Below are positions 13,101 through 21,662 of a DNA stretch of 64,000 nt, in pieces; the stretch's first letter is position 1; each line of letters starts with the position of its first letter. The DNA comes from Owenia fusiformis (Eukaryota > Annelida > Polychaeta > Sabellida > Oweniidae). The DNA lies in contig CAIIXF020000004.1 of NCBI GenBank assembly GCA_903813345.2, positions 19,628,477-19,692,476 of the forward strand, given 5' to 3'. A program made the translations under genes and the position numbers. Below the pieces are notes generated by a model. That model was not told the origin of the DNA and did not search any database. It was given only the letters and a program-made list of their open reading frames with translations.

Positions 13101-16100
13101 CAACAAAATTGTGGCACATTTCATGATTCCAATTTCAAGCTATCTTTATTCATATTCAAAGCAAAAAGCCCCATATGACCCAGCCAAAAAGCCTAATGAC
13201 TACCACTTTACTTTGAATAGCTCCATTTTAAAACCAGAATGCCACCTCAAATAAGTCCATATGTTGAATGTATCACTGCCAAAATCTGAATGCCCTTGCT
13301 GACAGGATTTATAAAGCTTCCTTTAGAAAGCTATGCCATGGACAAATACTTTTATCATTTAAACTTTTTTTTCCAGTCGGGTAAAACTATTATGAATTAT
13401 TTATTGACACAAACAATCTTGATTTTTTTATATTCTTATGGAAATAATGTCTAATTTGTTTTATGATATTTACTTGTATATCTTTATCCCATCAAACGAA
13501 GCTTGTGGGATATAAAGAATGGTTCCATCCATATATCCGTCCATCCATCTGTCGGTATGTGCATATGCCTGTCCGCCCATGCCTCCGGGCAATAACTATG
13601 TTTTATACATGTACATGTATGCCCCATGTGAGTACAAATTTTGCTCACAAGGTAATTTTCAAAATGGCCACTGATTTCAAATGGCCACCATTTTAGTATC
13701 AATTATACAGTATCTTAGGTACAACATATAAAACTGCAATAATAATGTTCTAAATGCAACAAATTTATAAGAAAGTTGAAAAAAAAAATTTTAAAATATG
13801 GTGGCCATCTTGAGAAATGGTGGCCATTACACACTATTTTACAATTTTCTGTAACTTGAAAAGTAGTAGAGCGATTTTGTTTATATTTGATATGTGAATG
13901 CTCATAAGCATGGTACACTGTCTTTTTATCACACCATCGGTGGGATATAGTCGTCATGCTGGTCGTGGTCGTGATCGTGGTTGTGATCGTGATCGTCCCG
14001 CTTTTTGTCATCGCCGTTTAAGGAAAACTGCTCATCAGATTTTCTCCAAATTCGCAGAGATGATAGAGCATATGAAGTACTAGAGCTGATTAACTTTTGG
14101 GTGGCCATCTTGTTTTCTGGCGGCCATTTTGAAGGTTTTTCGAAAAATCTTGTCATCGCCATTTCAGGAAAACCACTCATCCGATTTCCTTCAAATTTAC
14201 ACAAATGATAGAGGATATCAAGTACTAGAGCTGATTAACTTTTGGGTGGCCATCTTGTTTTCTGGCAGCCATTTTGAAGATTTTTTGAAAAATCTTGTCA
14301 TCGCCATTTCAGAAAATCCGCTCATCGGATTTCCTTCAAATTTACACACATGATAGAGGATATCAAGTACTAGAGCTGATTAACTTTTGGTTGGCCATCT
14401 TGTTTTCCGGTGGCCATTTTGAAGGTTTTTCAAAAAATCTTGTCATCCCCATTTCAGGAAAACCGCTCATCGGATTTCCTTCAAATTTACACAAATGATA
14501 AACACGCGGTAGTATCTCTTCGGGACGTATCGAAACCACTCCGTCCCGAAAAACCGTTAATTTGAATTTAAAACCTACCCCAGTGTTTGAAAATCAAGGA
14601 TTGTGAGTCTCACACTTCACCGTTTTTCTTCAAACTTGTTCCGTACAAAGCTTCACAGAAATACCTTTCAGTCGATATATTGTTTTCGTGTGCAAAGTAC
14701 CTCGTTTTAGAGGCGTTTTGGTCCCCAGCTGTGAGATAAAGCAAATTTTCATAACTTTCAACTGTAAGTCAAGTTATCTCGCCAGTCTTTTACCCATTCT
14801 CGCCCATAATTTCAGAATGGACTCCCATTACAACCTTTCATCGCTACGTCTTGATTTTTGGGCATCAAACGCAGCAGTTTCTAAATCATCCACACATCTC
14901 TTCAAATTTGACCAATACGTCCCGTCATCTTCCACTACGCCCCGCCGAGTCTATCACTATACACGTAGATTTGCATTCTAAAACAATTTGTCCATCGATG
15001 TGTCCGTTTGTAGGTTGCCATTGTCGATTCTAAATACCAATCGGATTGTGTTTTAAGATTTACCCATTCTTGTCCATTTTCAATATACCTATAATAGGGT
15101 GGTCCAAAATCTCCCTAAAATTTAGATTTCCCGATATTGCAATATAAAGATTTTAATTACTGAACAATTGAAAATATTTTTAAGAAACGTTTAAAGTGCC
15201 CTATCCTTGAAAAAATGTTAAAATGCGAAAGGATGGGTGATGTCAATTATATTATTTTCAGCATAACGTTAGAAACATGTATCATTTTATATGGTACACG
15301 TTTCATAATGTAATCCAATGGAATCATACAGAAGAAAGGTTGACACACAACAGTTAAAATCTTTATATTACATTATCAGACCAAGTCAGTAGATGTTGTT
15401 TATATACCAATTAGTGTTGTATGATGGTGCATTCTTGGTTTCCTCACAAAATCAAATACAGGACAATTACATATAATTAAAGTTAAAAAGCAACATCTTC
15501 ACAAACATTTAAATTATCAATTTCATGCAATCAGTTATAGTTATACTCCGTATGTATGCTAAACTTAAGACTGGTGTTAAGAATCGACCAAGGCAAACCT
15601 ATGTAAAATTACACAACGATGAACAAAATGTTTTAGAATACAACTCCACGTTTGTAGTCATAGACTCGGCGGGGCGTAGTGGAAGGTGACGGGACGTATT
15701 AGTCAAATTTTAAGAGATGTGTGGATGATTTAGAAACTGCTGCGTTTGATGCCCAAAAATCAAAACGTAGCGATGGAAGGTTTTAATGGGAGTCCATTCT
15801 GAAATTATGAGCGAGAATGGGTAAAAGACTGGCGAGATAACTTGACTTACAGTTGAAAGTTATGAAAATATGCTTTATCTCGCAGCTGGGGACCAAAACG
15901 CCGCTAAAACGAGGTACTTTGTACACGAAAACAATGTATCGACTGAAAAGTATTTCTGTGAAGCTTTGTACGGAACAAGTTTGAAGAAAAACGGTGAAGT
16001 GTGAGACTCACAATCCTTGATTTTCAAACACTGGGGTAGGTTTTAAATTCAAATTAACGGTTTTTTCGGGACGGAGTGGTTTCGATACGTCCCGAAGAGA

Positions 16101-19100
16101 TACTACCGCGTGATAAAGGATATCAAGTACTTTAACTTTTGGGCGGCCATCTTGTTTTCTTGTTCTTGAAATTTGTAAACATAATAGGAGAACAGTTTTC
16201 CTGGTTCATAGTGTCTGCCTATTTGATGGTGTGATCTCGTTCACGTCCTGTGCCTTGTTACAATTTGGAAAAAATGCTGGCCATTTTTATGTGTGCTATT
16301 ATGAATTTCTAGATTTGATGGGATTTGCCATGCCTTGGCATTTCCAATATCTACTTTAAATTTTGATATTTCATCATTTCACTTCAGTTTATTTTCACAA
16401 TGCTTTTTCAATTTTTTTGCAATTGTATGGAGTACATGTACAGATGTAAATCAATAAGTCTAAGTGGCAAGTTATCTTAAAGCATTTGTCATATAACTTG
16501 AGAATAATATTATCTGAAAGGGGGTAGGGTATGCTGTTTTCAAGTTCACATTGATCAGTGCTTTCAGGCTCCAAGAACTTTTAAGAGGTTTGTCTAATTT
16601 GCCATCCACCCACCGACCAATTGTTACGCCAATTGAATAGGTGTATGAAAACAGAAAACGATATGATCAAATATTTCATATTGGGGGAAAAATCAATACT
16701 AACCTACTCATGTTTCTGGTGACCTTGATCTTGCTGGCCAATATTGAACAAATATTTCACTCTATTGAGGTGAATACCTGTACATCTTTCACAAGTGATA
16801 TTCCACGAAGCCCGAAGGTACAGGTATTCACCGAAAATAGAGTGAAATATTTGTTTTATTATATCACTGTCTAGCTAAACATCCCTAATACTATTAAGTC
16901 ATTAAGTCTTCAGATATTTTTACGAATCTACTCAATCTACGTATGACCAGCTCAAACTGAGCAATTGTGATTTCCCTTGCAATAATATCTCAACAAAACA
17001 CAACCTGATAGAACCTATCATTGAAAAAAAACAGAAAATGGAAAAATTTACTGGGTTGAACAGTCTTATCTCTAACAATTATTATGCAAGAGAAATTGAA
17101 AAAAATGAGACGATACACTGCACATGTGTGGTGGGTGGGTGTCAAATTAGACAACCCAATTTTAAGTCAGCATGGGACATCTCACTTAGAGAGAATGTTT
17201 CAAAAAGTGTTCCGAATATGGGTGGTTATTTATTATTACCTTCGGTATATAAAGTTTGAATGTTTTTCTAAAGGGAGATTTTTCAAAGTGATGGCATAAA
17301 AACAGTATTGAGATCTCATTAGTTTATTGGATGGCCAATTAGTGTGTGCAAGTCAGCTGGAAAAATTTATGATATGGGGGTTTCAATTACCAAGATTTCA
17401 TCTAAATAGGAATTTAAAGCACAACTGAAATAGTGATTTAGATATGAAGTAATCAATTCATTCTATTGAGCGTGGTAGTGGTTTAAAAAGCAATATTTAA
17501 GTGTTTTGTGACATATCTTGGCCCCCACATAACATTTCACTAGCCCCATGGCCCGTTTTGGTCCACTGAATCATGATGTCTCAATTCCAAGATGTTCTGT
17601 TATTTCTTCACACAACAATAATGTGGTTGCTATGATACCGTGATTACCAAGAAATCAATAAACCAGAACTATAGACAAAAATATGACATAAATGATCATG
17701 TGGGGCCAATCTGACTGATCCGTTAATTTTTTAGAATACTGTTTCTAAAGACTATTAAAAGTAATTCATCATCATTTTTTTATTTTTTATTTTATAATGG
17801 TTAACGCAAGAACTCTATTTTGGGCTTAATATGCCAAAACTGCATTTTTATAGTTGCAAGTTGAGAAAACCATTCCAGTTGTGCTTTAAATGATATCTTT
17901 GATATGTGGGTTGAAAGTGTTTCGTGGGTTTAGTTACAGGACAGGCTACCTGTGTGCCGAGATTTTAAGGCAGGTCAATGTCAAAGGTCACAGTGCAAAT
18001 ATGTGCACATCATGGAGGGTGAGTATGGTCACATTGACCTTTGAGCTTTGACCTTGGAGTCATGCATCCAATATGTAGCTGCTATGGCAATGTAGTATGG
18101 AATGTGAGCACTGCCACCTATATATAGTTTGTTCGTTGTTCCTGTAGTGACCAACCCGCACAACAATTCATGATTTCAATTATTCAAAATATCGCATTTT
18201 AAATTATGCTTAAAGATAGTTAAAATCATGAATTTTTGTCTGTTGTTTCATTCAATTTATTGCACCTTTGGTATTGGATGTTTGCGAGAATAGCTAGATG
18301 ACCTGTAATAGAAATCACCATAGCAACAGTTGCATTTTGATTGTTTTTTCTGCACTTTATTAGTTGCCGGATACCCTACAAGTATGCAGAGATTTTAAGG
18401 CGGGTCAGTGTATTCGGGCCACCTGCAAGTATGTGCACACTATAGAGGGTGAGTATGACCTTGACCTTTTCAGTTTAGTCTTACTCTGAAACAAAGCAGA
18501 CCTTATGCATTTCTGCTTCATCATCTCATTCAATTGTGTGGGGATTTATAGATAAATAGCAATCCAAATGAGCAATGGTGTACATATTATCTAAGTCTAT
18601 GCTCCTTCATAAGTGGACAGATCTAACTTTCATTTCACTGTTAAAAAATCTGAATGTTTGCTATAATTGAAATACTGTATGAAAGGTTTATTGTATATTA
18701 ATTAAGATTATGTTTTCATTTAAACTGAAATATCCACTTAAAACTTTTATCACATCCTTGGGTGCTATATTGTGATTGGTTTGCCGGATGGATGGGTGTC
18801 CTGATCTAATCTTGTCTACAGGTTCTAGCCAAACCGTTTCAGGGATTCATCTGGAAAATTCAGGGATTCATCTGAAAAATTCAGGGATTCATTTGAAAAA
18901 TTCAGGGATTAATACTAAACAAAAATTTCAATAAGGCCTTAGATTAGCTTTAATATTCTAACTTTCAAAAATGGATTCTAGCAATACTATCCAACAGGAA
19001 TCTACTTGTTGAGATTCGATCAAATTGAATTCTTCTGAGAAAATGAGGATTTCAGCAAGGGTGCAGTGATTTACATGGTGACATACCTGTTGGTATTCCC

Positions 19101-21662
19101 ACCCTAAGTCAAGATCAATGGTGTATGTCCCCATGTTGAGTCAATGCACCCTTGCTAAAATCATCAATTTCCCAGAAGAACTCAATTTGATCGAGTCTCA
19201 ACAAGTAGATTCACGTGGGATAGTATTGCTAGAATCCATTTTCAAAAGTAAGAATAGGGGTTCTTAAACAGAACATTGGGCTTGCTTTTCGGAACGTTTT
19301 GTTGGTAAAATGGCAACTTTTTTATGTGGTGATCTACTTATTTCTTCAGTCTGGTGGCTTTCCAATGGCCAAATGGCATTACACCTTTCAAAATGGTCAC
19401 AATTTTAAAATTAATATTTGATATATTTAACCATAACTTGAATCCCATTTGACCAATTTGGTTCATACAGTATTTTGAATCATTATTTGATTTACAGCTT
19501 TCTTGGAATAGTTTCTTTACTCAAATTACCACAATTTCTCAAACATTCATGTAGAAAAATAGGTTGAATAAAGATACAAAAACTGCTCGACATTCAGACT
19601 GTATAAGACAATAACTCACCATTTCATTGTCTTATATTCCCGAGACTAATGGTTGGAGAGCTAATGAGTATCAAATTTTATTAATTTGTTTTTAAGGTCA
19701 CATTTATAGGTCAAGGTTATCTGAAAGGTCATTAAAAGAGCTTGGTTTCAAAATAAGAGGCAAGGGATATACCTACAAGGGCAAGATATGGATTTTGTAT
19801 TCTCAGGCATCATGGAATTATGTGGGATATTAAAGTCAAATAAATAAATAAAAAAAATAAATAAATAAATAAAAAAAATTAAAAGTTATATTTCAGTAAA
19901 TTAAAGCTGCTTGCACCTGTTTAGAGACTATTTACTGGGAGGGATGGAATATAGGTTTTTTCCAAGGACTTTTATGGTATTTCCTTAGGAATTCCTCTCA
20001 CAATACAAATCTCATTTATGAGCCTTATAGAAAATGTGAAATATCTCATTTATGAGCCTTATAGAAAATGTGAAATATCTCATTTATGAGCCTTATAGAA
20101 AATGTGAAATATCTCATTTATGAGCCTTATAGAAAATGTGAAATATCTCATTTATGAGCCTTATAGAAAATGTGAAATATCTCATTTATGAGCCTTATAG
20201 AAAATGTGAAATATCTCATTTATGAGCCTTATGGAAAATGTGAAATTTTGCATCTTGTGTTCAGTCATGGTGCTTCTAGAGAACCAATGGTTAAATCTAT
20301 GTGTGGTGTTTGTTTTCTTTTGCATGAAATAAAGTACACAGTTACTATCACAATGAGCACAGTTCAGTAGAATATATTGATGAGTCAAATACAATGTATA
20401 AAAAAAACAGTCCTAAAATCACTGTTCCACAGCTGGATGACTCTAACTGCAGTTAGCTTCATTCAAGATTGTTGCTGAAATTTTTTGTTTTCAATAAACC
20501 TCCGATTACAGCTAAACTAAGTTGAATCTGGATTCCAAATGTTTCACTATGCAAATTGATAAAGCTACAGTGGTAAATAAACACAAATAAATGCTCAAAC
20601 AACCGTGATATTAGAGTATTTTAAAGAAAATGGCTTCACTAAGAATGACTCTAACTGAATTGTTAATGATGACATAATGATGACGTACATGTAGATCATC
20701 AACTTCAGTTAGAGTCATTCGAAGTGAAGCCGTTTTCTTTAAAATTCTCTAATTTTGTGGGTGTTTGGGCATTCATTTGTGGTTGAATACAATCATAGTT
20801 TTATAAATTTGCATGGCGAGACTTGGAATCAAGATTCAACTTAGTTTAGCTGAAATCTGAGGTTTATCGAAAACTCAAAGAATCTTGGTAACAATCTTGA
20901 ATGAAGCTAACTGCAGTTAGAGTTAGAATCATCCAGCTGTGGACAGTGAAAATCCCATTTATATGAAAATAAACTTTTCAGCATAATGTCCATCTTAACT
21001 TATACATTTCTCAAGCCTGTTCACCCATTCTCTGAACACACTTTCAAAGCCAATTCTTGCTCATTTCCTGAGGCCTTGCTAAGACATATGATCTGAGTTC
21101 ACCAGTGCTTGCAAATTCAATTTTTTGATGTTTAGGTTTATACATATAACAGACAAAAGCTCATACATTCTGCATGAGTTATGGACCACTTAGCCACTTA
21201 GCGAAACAACCTGAATTTCTTAATACAACAATCAATTAATCAAAATCAGGCCTTCTCTTGATCCATGTGGTCAGCTATACTTGATTTGTGATGTCACTTT
21301 ACTTCCATAGAATGTTTAAAAATAATTTGTGAAAATAGATTTCACTCATTGGGATTTACAATAAAGTGTAACATAGAATGAATGGATATTTAATTCAAAA
21401 TTGATGGCTACAATTATTTTGCGAAGATAGAAACAAAGTATTACAAATTTAAAGATTCTTTTCATTGTTTATCATTCAAATATTCTTTATATTTGTTTAG
21501 ATCTGGAATATAAGCTATTTTAAAACTTCAATATTTTCAGATTACGTTGAAGTCTCTGACGGAAAAGTCACAGTTTGTCGTGATGCGGCCAAAGGGAAGT
21601 GCACTCGCCCCATGTGCAAATACTACCATATTCCCATCATGCCCCAAATACAACTAATATAG
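895..21662 (+). CDS. MBNL: Muscleblind-like (MBNL) CCCH zinc-finger RNA-binding protein, 5' end outside the window (gene span)
   Basis: Muscleblind proteins bind YGCY motifs in pre-mRNA and mRNA and control alternative splicing, polyadenylation and localisation. The exons here chain in phase: 895-1140, 7377-7445, 10364-10547, 11788-11921, then 17940-18018 or 18364-18448, then 21541-21662. The exon at 12068-12124 is an alternative. The first exon matches the vertebrate MBNL ZF3-ZF4 pair (CX7CX6CX3H then CX7CX4CX3H, linked by a [11 protein letters not shown]-type segment). The second matches the KRPLEAT nuclear-localisation segment. The last exons carry another CCCH pair (CX7CX4CX3H twice). Start codon and ZF1-ZF2 exons must lie upstream of the window. 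Introns are long and repeat-filled. Family assignment is firm; exact exon use is inferred without transcript data. Confidence 0.9.
1141..7376. other. MBNL intron, 6.2 kb
   Basis: No coding exon was recognised. It contains a partial copy (about 2600-3060) of the dispersed repeat with the ATCCCATC end word also seen at 13486-16345. The rest is AT-rich sequence without clear structure. Confidence 0.6.
2600..3060. repeat. Dispersed repeat copy 1 (ATCCCATC... family)
   Basis: It opens TATCCCATCGAATGAAG and closes near TGGGATTTGATACAACTTGG. It shares with 13486-16345 the words AAATGGTGGC, CACATTATTTTACAATTTT and CTGTAACT(G)GAAAAGTAGT. It is probably a non-autonomous mobile element relic; no coding capacity was seen. 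Confidence 0.6.
7377..7445 (+). CDS. MBNL: MBNL cassette exon: KKRPLEAT nuclear-localisation segment
   Basis: The acceptor ATTATAG is preceded by the branch-like TACTAAT at 7365-7371. The 69-base, phase 0-0 exon translates as [20 protein letters not shown] plus [12 protein letters not shown] aligns with the KSLKRPLEATFDL segment of vertebrate MBNL1, part of its nuclear-localisation region. The donor CTG|GTACTT is weak, like that of the preceding exon. Symmetric phase means it can be skipped without a frameshift. It is too short to be found by ORF length; identification rests on the motif and on phase. Confidence 0.75.
7446..10363. other. MBNL intron, 2.9 kb
   Basis: AT-rich sequence. I see no further exon, tandem repeat or transposon end. 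Confidence 0.55.
10364..10547 (+). CDS. MBNL: MBNL exon: Met/Pro- and Gln-rich linker
   Basis: The acceptor TTATTATAGCAG is followed by [20 protein letters not shown], then [17 protein letters not shown] and a run of seven Gln encoded by mixed CAA/CAG, ending YIPVS. The donor CAT|GTAAGT is strong. Length 184, phase 0 to 1. Low-complexity Gln/Ala linkers after the zinc fingers are usual in muscleblind proteins. The Gln tract (10494-10531) is a mild length-polymorphism candidate. Confidence 0.82.
11788..11921 (+). CDS. MBNL: MBNL exon: Ala-rich linker, phase 1 to 0
   Basis: The acceptor CCAACCATAG leads into [20 protein letters not shown], then a Thr/Ser-rich stretch and ending NYFDDKNQ. The donor CAG|GTTAGC (intron from 11922) gives phase 0, which matches the following zinc-finger exons that open DRLPVCRD. 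An internal donor at 11895 (AGC|GTAAAT) also keeps phase 0 and would remove nine residues. The phase change from 1 to 0 makes this exon necessary for reading the ZF5 exons in frame. Confidence 0.75.
12068..12124 (+). CDS. MBNL: MBNL alternative exon, 57 bases, phase 1-1
   Basis: A pyrimidine-rich stretch ends in ACCCTAG, and the exon reads [19 protein letters not shown] (first codon shared with the upstream exon), with the strong donor TTTG|GTAAGA. It begins and ends in phase 1. It therefore follows 10364-10547 directly and can join the last exon (phase 1) but not the ZF5 exons (phase 0). This suggests an alternative to the 11788 exon plus ZF5. No alignment was available to prove conservation; the open frame, splice signals and phase support it. 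Confidence 0.55.
13960..14500. repeat. 166-bp tandem repeat, about 3.3 copies
   Basis: Units recur at 166-base spacing with words TCTTGTCATCGCCATTTCAG, CAAATTTACACAAATGATAG, GATATCAAGTACTAGAGCTG and GGTGGCCATCTTGTTTTC. The array continues on the far side of the foldback element (16113 onward: GGATATCAAGTACT...GGCGGCCATCTTG). Confidence 0.85.
14503..16112. mobile_element. Foldback DNA transposon, ~450-bp terminal inverted repeats, TSD ATAAA
   Basis: The left arm (14503 to about 14953) opens CACGCGGTAGTATCTC. The right arm (about 15660-16112) is its near-perfect inverted copy ending GAGATACTACCGCGTG. The 1610-bp element is flanked by ATAAA at 14498-14502 and 16113-16117. The host is the 166-bp tandem repeat, whose uninterrupted copies read AAATGATAGAGGATATC, so the empty site AAATGATAAAGGATATC can be inferred directly. 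The ~700-bp centre shows no transposase. A diverged relative lies at 43028-43352. Confidence 0.9.
16748..16856. repeat. Short palindromic element
   Basis: AACAAATATTTCACTCTATT at the left pairs with AATAGAGTGAAATATTTGTT at the right. The inner arms (GGTGAATACCTGTAC / GTACAGGTATTCACC) also pair. The ~20-base loop contains CGAAGCCCGAAGG. Probably a tiny MITE. Confidence 0.8.
17940..18018 (+). CDS. MBNL: MBNL mutually exclusive exon a: CCCH finger ZF5a
   Basis: The acceptor TTAGTTACAG is followed by [20 protein letters not shown] and then YVHIME. The finger is CX7CX4CX3[10 protein letters not shown] parallels DRLEVCREY, which opens ZF3 in vertebrate MBNL1. The exon is 79 bases, phase 0 to 1, with donor GAGG|GTGAGT. 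It is a diverged duplicate of the exon at 18364, and the flanking intron (GTGAGTATG..., then TTGACCTTTG) is also duplicated. Confidence 0.85.
18364..18448 (+). CDS. MBNL: MBNL mutually exclusive exon b: CCCH finger ZF5b
   Basis: The acceptor CACTTTATTAG is followed by [20 protein letters not shown] and then CKYVHTIE. The finger is again CX7CX4CX3H, differing from the upstream version mainly between the second and third Cys (IRAT versus QRSQ). It is 85 bases, phase 0 to 1, donor GAGG|GTGAGT. Including both this and the 17940 exon (79+85 bases) would shift the final exon out of frame, so only one can be used in a full-length protein. Confidence 0.85.
18838..18910. repeat. ~22-bp tandem repeat, 4 copies
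   Basis: The unit is TTCAGGGATTCATCTGAAAA with small variations, in the intron after the ZF5b exon. Confidence 0.8.
18970..19246. repeat. Palindromic MITE-like element
   Basis: AATGGATTCTAGCAATACTA at the left is inverted at the right end (TAGTATTGCTAGAATCCATT). Pairing continues through AATCTACTTGTTGAGA and GCAAGGGTGCA to a centre near 19105. Confidence 0.8.
19845..19882. repeat. (AAAT)n microsatellite
   Basis: Runs of AAATA/AATAAATA interrupted by A tracts. Confidence 0.8.
20011..20246. repeat. 34-bp tandem repeat, 7 copies
   Basis: CTCATTTATGAGCCTTATAG plus AAAATGTGAAATAT repeats at exact 34-base spacing from 20011 to 20215. The copies are nearly identical, so the expansion is recent. 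Confidence 0.92.
20419..20950. mobile_element. MITE-like element with ~230-bp inverted repeats
   Basis: The left arm (CACAGCTGGATGACTCTAAC, TGCAGTTAGCTTCATTCAAG) is inverted in the right arm ending AGAATCATCCAGCTGTGG. The centre near 20670 holds repeated AATGATGAC words. No ORF and no clear target duplication were seen. Confidence 0.8.
21541..21662 (+). CDS. MBNL: MBNL last coding exon: CCCH finger ZF6 and stop
   Basis: The acceptor AATATTTTCAG is followed by [13 protein letters not shown], which mirrors the interfinger linker of MBNL tandem zinc fingers. Then comes [18 protein letters not shown] (CX7CX4CX3H) and the tail [10 protein letters not shown], stop TAG at 21660-21662. It joins the ZF5 exons in phase 1 (G+AT gives Asp). 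ZF5 and ZF6 thus form a complete extra tandem pair, and the protein ends only ten residues after the last zinc ligand. Confidence 0.88.

Larger units (their letters stand above)
13486..16345. repeat. Dispersed repeat copy 2, expanded and interrupted
   Basis: It opens TATCCCATCAAACGAAGCTT and ends near GATGGGATTTGCCATG. Compared with the copy at 2600 it has gained a 166-bp tandem array (about 13960-14500) and a foldback insertion (14503-16112). Most apparent ORFs here are repeat copies in both strands. Confidence 0.65.
12125..17939. other. MBNL intron, 5.8 kb, mostly repeats
   Basis: It holds the dispersed repeat at 13486-16345 with an internal 166-bp tandem array and a foldback insertion (listed separately), and a hairpin at 16748-16856. 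No coding exon was recognised. Confidence 0.6.
18449..21540. other. MBNL intron between ZF5 and ZF6
   Basis: 3.1 kb of non-coding DNA holding two palindromic elements, two short tandem arrays and an A/T microsatellite, listed separately. Confidence 0.6.

Noticed and set aside
14005-14498. Three overlapping ORFs with near-identical products (FLQI...[20 protein letters not shown])
   Set aside because: They are successive copies of the 166-bp non-coding tandem repeat read in one frame; the opposite strand is also open, and no splice or start context supports a gene.
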